DNA of 64,000 bases, taken from positions 806,001 through 870,000 of the forward strand of contig JAZGUH010000616.1 in the NCBI GenBank assembly GCA_037893225.1, given 5' to 3'. This DNA comes from Hippasteria phrygiana (taxonomy: Eukaryota > Echinodermata > Asteroidea > Valvatida > Goniasteridae). The notes beneath the pieces are model-generated. The model did not search any database, had not been told where the DNA came from, and saw nothing but the letters and a program-made list of their open reading frames with translations. Both the position numbers and the translations under genes were made by a program. Of the stretch, positions 1-7,287 are shown piece by piece; position 1 is the first letter of the stretch, and each line of letters opens with the position of its first letter.

Positions 1-789
1 GGGTTATTGTATTGTCTATCTAATTCGACAGCAATCGGTTTTTCTCTGTCATAGCCCTGTAATTCTTGAATACCTTTGACCAGTTTTCTCTTTTCAGCCA
101 TACTTCTAACATTTTCATTGATAATAATGTCCCCACATTTGCTTGCTGTTTTCTGCAGCCCACTGATTGAAGGAACAGTCGTACCCAATGCTGTCAAAAG
201 TCGTCTTGCTCCTGTGGCTGCAATACCCGTGTTGAGGAGACCAACTTGGAAGGCCATGTTTGGAGTTGCAGTGCGTCGGCCTCTGCTGACCTGAGGTATC
301 TCTGAGTACAGCTTCTTCCTTCCTGTCGAGAAGTGGCACTTGTTGCATGACAGCACCTCTGAAACAGCAAGGCCCCGGTGTGTTTCTTGCTCTGCCTGTA
401 GCTGAGGCCAGCCATCCCAGTCAGGATTCGCATGCTGATGGTCCAGGGTAGCTGGAACACTTGTCTCAACTGTAGTGTTGACATGAACAATTCTGTAGCC
501 GCCTGGGTTCAAGTTGTCGGCTCCTTCCCTCTGGAGTCTGCTTATCGGCGTTATTTCCTAAATTTTCGGTCGCAGCACCATCAGTTTTATTAGTTCTGGC
601 ACCTGGTGGGAAATTGTAGAAAGAACCTCGCTCATCTCTGGGAAAGGCCAGTTGCAATTGTTCATTTGTGGGTCTGATATAGGAAGATGAAACATCAGCC
701 TTTTCTCTTATCAACTGACATGTCAGACCATTGCCTTTTTTAAAATAGGCTTTTTTCCTCTTAAACATGCCCTTTCTGTAGCGAACCAT
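1..789 (-). CDS. Mutator-like DDE transposase, N-terminal part (cut by window edge)
   Basis: The start ATG lies at 789-787 on the minus strand in a near-ideal CCACCATGG context. The segment covers the basic N-terminus (RYRKGMFKRKK), the frame change near 500-560, the C..C zinc-ribbon-like pair, and the first catalytic Asp in VELDRQYNN at about 20-18. The rest of the gene lies left of the window. Confidence 0.75.
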
Positions 790-1138
790 GGTGGACCTTT
801 CAGTTGGTGAGTAATTAGGGTTATGAAGAGTTTTGTTTATTCCATGTCACCATGAACAACAAAAGAATAATGGTGCACTAACAATAAACATCCACTAAAT
901 TAGACTTGCAAAGCTATTGCATTTCATTCAGTGCATGCTTATGTTACTGCTTCCCTGTTGTGCCAATAACCAAAGGCATTTTCTAAATATGAACTAGTTG
1001 GTGAAATGAAAATTATTAAATTCATAAAGCAAGTAAAAATGAATTCGATTTGTGACATTTCTCTTTTCTTCAGAGTTTTGGCTTATCTTGCCTAATAGTA
1101 TAGTTTGAAAAAATGTCTGCGCAGTACAATAATGTCAA
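790..1138. other. AT-rich spacer upstream of the transposase
   Basis: These 349 bp lie between the transposase start and the palindrome. No open frame of coding character, TATA box or RNA gene is recognisable. The segment should hold the minus-strand promoter and 5' leader. It contains TCTGCGCA at 1115-1122, the core of the minisatellite motif found about 300 bp further right, which could be a seed or relic. The same stretch recurs upstream of the transposase in every unit. Confidence 0.6.
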
Positions 1139-1154
1139 CACTAGTTAACTAGTG
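1139..1154. other. 16-bp perfect palindrome centred on TTAA
   Basis: CACTAGTTAACTAGTG is its own reverse complement and occurs unchanged once per unit. Two readings are possible. It may be the target of the array's own His-Cys box endonuclease: I-PpoI is a homodimer that cuts a pseudo-palindromic site leaving a TTAA overhang. Or it may be two short inverted ends (CTAGTG) abutting at a shared TTAA target site, the junction expected between head-to-tail transposon copies. The palindrome is seen directly; both functions are inferred. Confidence 0.75.
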
Positions 1155-1419
1155 CACGCCCCAACCAGTTGATTGTTTCAGAACCATTTATAGCCTTTCT
1201 CCAATTTGATTTCTGTAATTAATAGCCAACCGGTACCTCTTTCACAGTTTTTGCCCACAAAACCATCGCTGCACCGGCTGACTGCTGCGGAGTTTACCCC
1301 CGTACACGTGGCTCCATTCTGACACGGGCCCACTGTGAACATAAAAACCCAATCACAAACAGATTAGCCTATTTGGTTCAGCACTATCGTATATGTATTG
1401 TGGCCCTGAAGGGACATCG
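1155..1419. other. Spacer between palindrome and minisatellite
   Basis: These 265 bp contain no recognisable gene. In most units a plus frame from about here runs through the minisatellite, but a one-base T-run change (GAGTTTACC against GAGTTTTACC) closes it in units 1 and 4, so it is not under coding constraint. It lies within the shared divergent promoter interval. Confidence 0.6.
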
Positions 1420-1535
1420 CACATTTCTGCGCCGATTTTCTGCGCACATTTTCTGCGCACATTTTCTGCGCACATTTTCTGCGCACATTTTCTGCGCACA
1501 TTTTCTGCGCACATTTTCTGCGCACATTTTCTGCG
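1420..1535. repeat. 13-bp minisatellite, 9 copies, divergent left end
   Basis: The motif is CACATTTTCTGCG. The first copy is 12 bp (CACATTTCTGCG), the second is CCGATTTTCTGCG, and seven uniform A-type copies follow. This is the only array in the window with this start. TGCGCACA is an alternating purine-pyrimidine octamer. Because 13 is not a multiple of three and the motif lacks stops, all frames stay open, so frames here are not evidence of protein. Confidence 0.97.
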
Positions 1536-1853
1536 ACGATAATTATGACTTCTATCAGGGTGCACGCCACTAAATCTGTGAAAATCACTGCGCGCGAGCT
1601 CATTAATATTTTGTGATCCCTCCAGTAATTTTAAATAAGAGGTCCCTGGGGCCTATAAATTGGACTGATTGTAGAAATATTTGTGGAAATCAAGAATTGG
1701 TGACCCGTGGCTTCCAACTCGGGGGATTCCGTTCACAAAAAATGACCAATACGTGGGTCTATTTGGCATAGAGGCGGGGGGGGGGTGGGGCTACATTTAG
1801 ACCTGGGCCCAGAGATGGGCCACCATTTTAGGGGTGGTTTGTGGGGAGGGGAG
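1536..1853. other. Promoter-proximal non-coding region with G-rich tract
   Basis: The segment contains TATAAAT at 1654-1660 and a G10 run ending in TGGGG at about 1776-1790. G-rich blocks follow at 1831-1853 (GGGGTGG, GGGGAGGGG), a cluster that could form a G-quadruplex. The G-run is 8-10 long between units, which opens or closes spurious frames. No gene is seen. Confidence 0.6.
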
Positions 1854-1860
1854 TATAAAA
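1854..1860 (+). promoter_or_regulatory. Candidate TATA box of the endonuclease gene
   Basis: TATAAAA begins an A11 run in all units. It lies about 160 bp before the first candidate ATG (2012) and about 210 bp before the YY1-like motif, a sensible place for plus-strand initiation near 1885. An A-rich coincidence cannot be excluded. Confidence 0.45.
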
Positions 1861-2011
1861 AAAAAAATTCCTTCAACACTCATAAATTTGAAAAGAAAAT
1901 TATTCTAGGAGTCTTAATCTTTAATTTCCAGTGAAAAAAATATTGCCACCTTACTCCTGAGCGTCACTAGGCGGCGCTCTTTCGTTCTATTTTTGTGTTG
2001 GTACGGTTACA

Positions 2012-2105
2012 ATGAGCGCCGTATTAATAGTGGAGTGGAACCATTGGAACCCATATGAAGCAAACATGGCGGCGCCCATATGTCAAGTGTACTCGCCAAA
2101 AATAG
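2012..2105 (+). other. Candidate 5' exon 1 of the endonuclease transcript
   Basis: An open frame runs from ATG 2012 (and in-frame ATG 2066, context AAACATGG) to a donor, ATAG|GTATGT at 2106. Splicing to the strong acceptor at 2240-2242 (long pyrimidine tract, TTTCAG) would carry the frame into a second exon, 2243-2352, ending in donor GTAAGT. That frame meets TAG and TGA inside exon 2. The summed exon length nevertheless returns to the phase of exon 3. Exons 1 and 2 are therefore probably untranslated leader or a decayed N-terminus. Confidence 0.45.
2063..2073 (+). promoter_or_regulatory. YY1-like motif overlapping an ATG
   Basis: AACATGGCGGC fits the metazoan YY1 consensus AAnATGGCGGC. Such sites often sit just downstream of the start of transcription and overlap an ATG, as here. 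A second near match lies inverted in exon 2 (CCGCCATGTT, about 2250-2259). The motif is present in all units. Confidence 0.5.
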
Positions 2106-2445
2106 GTATGTTTCATGTTTTGAACTATGAAATCTCACAGAAAACACAGTAATGATTACACACATGATAGAGAACAAAATGGGTTCTGTCTTTCTTTTCT
2201 TTTTTTGCTCTCGCTGTCTTTTTATTCACATACACATTTCAGATGCCTATCCGCCATGTTATCAACATGTTTACAAGATATAGGTTGCGCTGAGGCTCAT
2301 AAATTTACACGTGCTTTTTTGTTACTGAAAATTAAAGACTTTTGTTGGACAAGTAAGTAGTTATTCTGCATTGTTTCACCCAATATTTAGACTGAGATGT
2401 ATATATATTTATTTTTATTTGTAGCATGCCCAGGCTAGGGCCATC

Positions 2446-2928
2446 ATGACTGCTGGAGAAAACTGTTGTGTTGACCAATGCCATGGTAGCAAAGGTAAGT
2501 TGACCTCACGCACTCGGTCTGTATTGTTTGTTATGCAGATTTCTTAAACCATAGCAAAATGGATTCCAATCTGGAAGGCCTCAATTAAAGGCAAGATTTT
2601 AGGAAAGACTGTACACAGAGGCAGACAAAATTGTAGAATATGGACAGGATATGTCCAGCAGAAATATGGCATTATTAATGTTGTCATGCCTGGCTCAAAA
2701 TCAAATTCACGCACAAGGATGCGTGTGCACAGGTTGACTTACATTGTTTATTCTGGAGTCCTTGATCTTCCCCGGGGGTATGATGTCAGTCACCTGTGCC
2801 ACAACTCCTTGTGTGTGAATTTTGATCACCTGTCACTTGAGCCACATGCCATCAACACTGCAAGATCTCGTTGTAAGAGATGCCGTTTGTGTTCGGGCCA
2901 TGGCCCATACAAGGACTGTCTTCTTTAA
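2446..2928 (+). CDS. I-PpoI-like His-Cys box (His-Me finger) endonuclease, copy 1
   Basis: The model is a 140-residue nuclease: coding exon from ATG 2446 to 2494, 60-bp intron 2495-2554 (GTAAGT...CATAG), terminal exon 2555-2928. The junction is in phase (AAA G|CA). An alternative acceptor (AATTAAAG, ends about 2589) is also in phase, while the nearer TATGCAG acceptor leads to an early stop. Model residues His96, Cys98, Cys103, His108, Asn117 and Cys123 have exactly the spacing of I-PpoI His98 (general base), Cys100, Cys105, His110 (zinc), Asn119 (metal) and Cys125. Cys43 matches zinc ligand Cys41, and a second cluster (Cys126/129, His132, Cys138) ends the protein. The family binds two structural zincs and cuts DNA as a homodimer. 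The N-terminus carries CCVDQCH, possibly another zinc knuckle. Start choice is moderate; the domain call is strong. Confidence 0.85.
2495..2554 (+). other. Intron in the endonuclease gene (reference copy)
   Basis: The donor AAAG|GTAAGT is near consensus. The acceptor ACCATAG follows a branch-like CTTAAAC. Removing the 60 bp joins the CCVDQCHGSK exon in phase to the zinc-nuclease exon. The internal CAG at 2535-2537 is a competing acceptor that would give a truncated protein, so splice choice could control activity. Confidence 0.6.
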
Positions 2929-3027
2929 AATGTAATTAAGGAGAACTTTTTTGCTCACCATTAAGTTTGATAACTGAAATTGCTCACCATTTTTTGATGC
3001 TACACTTTTTGCTTTAATAATTCATTT
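2929..3027. other. Convergent 3' gap between endonuclease and transposase
   Basis: Only 99 bp separate the two stop codons. TTGCTCACCATT is repeated directly at 2951-2962 and 2980-2991. On the minus strand ATTAAA (3018-3013), a common poly(A) signal variant, lies just after the transposase stop. No clear AATAAA is seen for the plus gene. Transcripts reading slightly past either end would overlap. Confidence 0.6.
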
Positions 3028-5036
3028 TTAATTGAATCGTATGCTGTAATTGTGCTCACTCTGAATTCTTTGCCAATCCACATCTGGAGGGATTGCTGAC
3101 TTGGGTTCCAGTTGCCCTTTCTTGTACAATGACTTGGCACAGTTGTACAAGTTATATCGTTGTGCCCTACACTTTGCCCTTCGTATTTTATAATGTGTGC
3201 TCCTAGCCCGTTGGGAATGATATTTTTCTTTTCTGTCCATTTCGGCCAGACTTTTGGCAGCTGCAGATCCTGGCAAAACAGGACAACCTGCAGCTTCACA
3301 CTTGAGGATGATTGAGTTGGCATGGCCATTGTTGACAAGGTGAACTGCGCTGTGGTCTCTTGAGAGAGCATTTCTGGAAAAGGTTAGTGTCCCTTTTGGA
3401 TTAGTACTTGAAAAAGCATGGTTCATGGACTCTGCTTTTTGTGTACTTGTCCCATATCTGGTTTTTTGCATTGCCTCGTGACCAATTCTCTTCTGAATTT
3501 TCAGTAAAAGCAGTTTCTTGTCAGACTCGAGCATTTTCAGTTTTCCCCTAACATGAACAGGAAGGTAGGGAAATCTGTTATTGCCATTGCAAACCAAGGA
3601 CCGCTTTTTGCAAAGGTTGTGGCGACCTTGGTAACATTCGGGAATGGTTGAGGCAGCCTGTTCAGCCATGTCATACATTTGGGCAAAGTTTCTCCCACAT
3701 TTCTTGAGGATTGCCCCTGCTTCTGCTTGTACCCTGTGACTTACATCGTCACCTAACCGGTCTTGTATCTTTTTCTTTTCTTTTTTAGTTCTACCAGGCA
3801 TCATGTCACCACTGAATTTGGCCCGACTGATTGCTGAACTGAGTGATCGATTTAAGTGAGGTGGGTCAAGAAAGTGTTGTGGCTCGATACCTGCTTTAAT
3901 TCTCATCTGAGACATAAAACCTTTTGCCATACACCCGTCCGCATCGCTTGTTACTCTTTCTGCTAACAAGGGTTCCTTACACTCTAGAAGTTTCTTGGCA
4001 CATTGAATTCCCCCTTCTCTTTCATCCCCCATGTTGTAATTTGCTGGGCGTGTAGCACTACAAGAATCTGTGTGCTCGGAACAATTGTTACTGCTGTGTT
4101 TGCCTGACATTTGATTTGCACATTTGCAGAGTTTATTCTCGTGGTGGTACATTACTACCATTTTTTGGTGGTTACATTCTCACATACTACGTCCCTAGTT
4201 TGGGTGGCCGGCACAAATGGTGTGTTTTTCCCCGACAGTTTCTCAAGGGGTTATTGTATTGTCTATCTAATTCGACAGCAATCGGTTTTTCTCTGTCATA
4301 GCCCTGTAATTCTTGAATACCTTTGACCAGTTTTCTCTTTTCAGCCATACTTCTAACATTTTCATTGATAATAATGTCCCCACATTTGCTTGCTGTTTTC
4401 TGCAGCCCACTGATTGAAGGAACAGTCGTACCCAATGCTGTCAAAAGTCGTCTTGCTCCTGTGGCTGCAATACCCGTGTTGAGGAGACCAACTTGGAAGG
4501 CCATGTTTGGAGTTGCAGTGCGTCGGCCTCTGCTGACCTGAGGTATCTCTGAGTACAGCTTCTTCCTTCCTGTCGAGAAGTGGCACTTGTTGCATGACAG
4601 CACCTCTGAAACAGCAAGGCCCCGGTGTGTTTCTTGCTCTGCCTGTAGCTGAGGCCAGCCATCCCAGTCAGGATTCGCATGCTGATGGTCCAGGGTAGCT
4701 GGAACACTTGTCTCAACTGTAGTGTTGACATGAACAATTCTGTAGCCGCCTGGGTTCAAGTTGTCGGCTCCTTCCCTCTGGAGTCTGCTTATCGGCGTTA
4801 TTTCCTAAATTTTCGGTCGCAGCACCATCAGTTTTATTAGTTCTGGCACCTGGTGGGAAATTGTAGAAAGAACCTCGCTCATCTCTGGGAAAGGCCAGTT
4901 GCAATTGTTCATTTGTGGGTCTGATATAGGAAGATGAAACATCAGCCTTTTCTCTTATCAACTGACATGTCAGACCATTGCCTTTTTTAAAATAGGCTTT
5001 TTTCCTCTTAAACATGCCCTTTCTGTAGCGAACCAT
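3028..5036 (-). CDS. Mutator-like DDE transposase with three frame changes, copy 1 (reference)
   Basis: The start ATG at 5036 (CCACCATGG) opens a basic N-terminus. A frame change near 4740-4810 leads to a second frame (to 4187) with the GYRIV motif, a C..C pair (CNKCHF), NMAFQVGL and first catalytic Asp in VELDRQYNN (4267-4265). A -1 change at 4226-4232 enters a short third frame reading TPFVPATQ and CENVTTKK. A second -1 change at the A6 run (4166-4161) enters the last 377 codons. That last segment has TSDADG (Asp near 3945-3937), CYQG...C zinc-like clusters, MMPGRTK, LVCNG, and the third acidic residue in TQKAESMNH (Glu 3432-3430), then TNPKGTLTFSRN. Motif order and total length (about 670 codons) fit the Mutator-like transposase family known in invertebrates, a DDE cut-and-paste enzyme. 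Whether it yields active protein is uncertain. Confidence 0.8.
4226..4232 (-). other. Slippery heptamer G GGA AAA in the transposase frame
   Basis: In the incoming frame the codons are CGG GGA AAA, so the heptamer has the X XXY YYZ form of -1 frameshift sites. A -1 slip gives AAC ACA CCA, entering the frame that encodes the conserved-looking TPFVPATQ segment. It is identical in all complete copies. Loss of one base in G4A5 is the simple alternative. Confidence 0.5.
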
Positions 5037-5385
5037 GGTGGACCTTTCAGTTGGTGAGTAATTAGGGTTATGAAGAGTTTTGTTTATTCCATGTCACCAT
5101 GAACAACAAAAGAATAATGGTGCACTAACAATAAACATCCACTAAATTAGACTTGCAAAGCTATTGCATTTCATTCAGTGCATGCTTATGTTACTGCTTC
5201 CCTGTTGTGCCAATAACCAAAGGCATTTTCTAAATATGAACTAGTTGGTGAAATGAAAATTATTAAATTCATAAAGCAAGTAAAAATGAATTCGATTTGT
5301 GACATTTCTCTTTTCTTCAGAGTTTTGGCTTATCTTGCCTAATAGTATAGTTTGAAAAAATGTCTGCGCAGTACAATAATGTCAA

Positions 5386-5401
5386 CACTAGTTAACTAGT
5401 G
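5386..5401. other. TTAA-centred palindrome, unit 2
   Basis: Unchanged CACTAGTTAACTAGTG. Confidence 0.75.
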
Positions 5402-5667
5402 CACGCCCCAACCAGTTGATTGTTTCAGAACCATTTATAGCCTTTCTCCAATTTGATTTCTGTAATTAATAGCCAACCGGTACCTCTTTCACAGTTTTTG
5501 CCCACAAAACCATCGCTGCACCGGCTGACTGCTGCGGAGTTTTACCCCCGTACACGTGGCTCCATTCTGACACGGGCCCACTGTGAACATAAAAACCCAA
5601 TCACAAACAGATTAGCCTATTTGGTTCAGCACTATCGTATATGTATTGTGGCCCTGAAGGGACATCG

Positions 5668-5797
5668 CACGTTTTCTGCGCACATTTTCTGCGCACATTT
5701 TCTGCGCACATTTTCTGCGCACATTTTCTGCGCACATTTTCTGCGCACATTTTCTGCGCACATTTTCTGCGCACATTTTCTGCGCACATTTTCTGCG
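5668..5797. repeat. 13-bp minisatellite, 10 copies
   Basis: One CACG copy at the left, then nine CACA copies; exactly 130 bp. Confidence 0.97.
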
Positions 5798-6705
5798 ACG
5801 ATAATTATGACTTCTATCAGGGTGCACGCCACTAAATCTGTGAAAATCACTGCGCGCGAGCTCATTAATATTTTGTGATCCCTCCAGTAATTTTAAATAA
5901 GAGGTCCCTGGGGCCTATAAATTGGACTGATTGTAGAAATATTTGTGGAAATCAAGAATTGGTGACCCGTGGCTTCCAACTCGGGGGATTCCGTTCACAA
6001 AAAATGACCAATACGTGGGTCTATTTGGCATAGAGGCGGGGGGGGTGGGGCTACATTTAGACCTGGGCCCAGAGATGGGCCACCATTTTAGGGGTGGTTT
6101 GTGGGGAGGGGAGTATAAAAAAAAAAATTCCTTCAACACTCATAAATTTGAAAAGAAAATTATTCTAGGAGTCTTAATCTTTAATTTCCAGTGAAAAAAA
6201 TATTGCCACCTTACTCCTGAGCGTCACTAGGCGGCGCTCTTTCGTTCTATTTTTGTGTTGGTACGGTTACAATGAGCGCCGTATTAATAGTGGAGTGGAA
6301 CCATTGGAACCCATATGAAGCAAACATGGCGGCGCCCATATGTCAAGTGTACTCGCCAAAAATAGGTATGTTTCATGTTTTGAACTATGAAATCTCACAG
6401 AAAACACAGTAATGATTACACACATGATAGAGAACAAAATGGGTTCTGTCTTTCTTTTCTTTTTTTGCTCTCGCTGTCTTTTTATTCACATACACATTTC
6501 AGATGCCTATCCGCCATGTTATCAACATGTTTACAAGATATAGGTTGCGCTGAGGCTCATAAATTTACACGTGCTTTTTTGTTACTGAAAATTAAAGACT
6601 TTTGTTGGACAAGTAAGTAGTTATTCTGCATTGTTTCACCCAATATTTAGACTGAGATGTATATATATTTATTTTTATTTGTAGCATGCCCAGGCTAGGG
6701 CCATC

Positions 6706-7188
6706 ATGACTGCTGGAGAAAACTGTTGTGTTGACCAATGCCATGGTAGCAAAGGTAAGTTGACCTCACGCACTCGGTCTGTATTGTTTGTTATGCAGAT
6801 TTCTTAAACCATAGCAAAATGGATTCCAATCTGGAAGGCCTCAATTAAAGGCAAGATTTTAGGAAAGACTGTACACAGAGGCAGACAAAATTGTAGAATA
6901 TGGACAGGATATGTCCAGCAGAAATATGGCATTATTAATGTTGTCATGCCTGGCTCAAAATCAAATTCACGCACAAGGATGCGTGTGCACAGGTTGACTT
7001 ACATTGTTTATTCTGGAGTCCTTGATCTTCCCCGGGGGTATGATGTCAGTCACCTGTGCCACAACTCCTTGTGTGTGAATTTTGATCACCTGTCACTTGA
7101 GCCACATGCCATCAACACTGCAAGATCTCGTTGTAAGAGATGCCGTTTGTGTTCGGGCCATGGCCCATACAAGGACTGTCTTCTTTAA
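6706..7188 (+). CDS. His-Cys box endonuclease, copy 2
   Basis: Intron 6755-6814. All zinc and catalytic residues are as in copy 1. Confidence 0.84.
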
Positions 7189-7287
7189 AATGTAATTAAG
7201 GAGAACTTTTTTGCTCACCATTAAGTTTGATAACTGAAATTGCTCACCATTTTTTGATGCTACACTTTTTGCTTTAATAATTCATTT

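Larger units (their letters stand above)
1..1138. repeat. Unit 0, partial tandem repeat unit (right end)
   Basis: This is the right-hand part of a unit cut by the window start. It holds the 5' portion of the minus-strand transposase (1-789) and the AT-rich stretch up to the palindrome at 1139. It matches 4248-5385 almost base for base, so the array continues leftward beyond the window. Confidence 0.97.
1139..5385. repeat. Unit 1, complete tandem repeat unit, 4247 bp (reference copy)
   Basis: The unit runs palindrome to palindrome and is the reference for internal positions. Order: palindrome, minisatellite with 9 copies, promoter and leader exons, His-Cys box endonuclease (+), 99-bp convergent gap, DDE transposase (-), spacer. 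Private or shared markers: a divergent minisatellite start, GAGTTTACC with three T (shared only with unit 4), a G10 run, and the Gln form of the transposase codon at 3879. The head-to-tail orientation is constant across the window. Confidence 0.98.

Noticed and set aside
76..490. Short frames antisense to, or out of frame with, the transposase (72, 77 and 98 codons), repeated in every unit
   Set aside because: They are shadows of the transposase frame, which has family motifs in this interval.
1152..1568. 9-bp direct repeat GTGCACGCC (1152-1160 and 1560-1568) as a Mutator-type target duplication
   Set aside because: A 9-bp match is expected many times by chance in a unit of this size, and the enclosed ends do not form convincing inverted repeats.
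1972..2021. 8-bp inverted repeat CGGCGCTC / GAGCGCCG near exon 1
   Set aside because: It is too short, with a 34-bp loop, for a supported hairpin or operator; no partner function is evident.
3000..3371. 123-codon minus-strand frame overlapping the 3' end of the transposase
   Set aside because: It is a shifted reading of the transposase C-terminus without recognisable features.
4111..4326. 71- and 61-codon hydrophobic plus-strand frames over the transposase
   Set aside because: They are antisense to the catalytic region; hydrophobicity is the usual result of reading the opposite strand.
5943..6194. Frames of 83 (+) and 74 (-) codons right of the minisatellite
   Set aside because: They exist only when the G-run is 8 long and vanish in units with G9 or G10; they overlap each other and show no domain.
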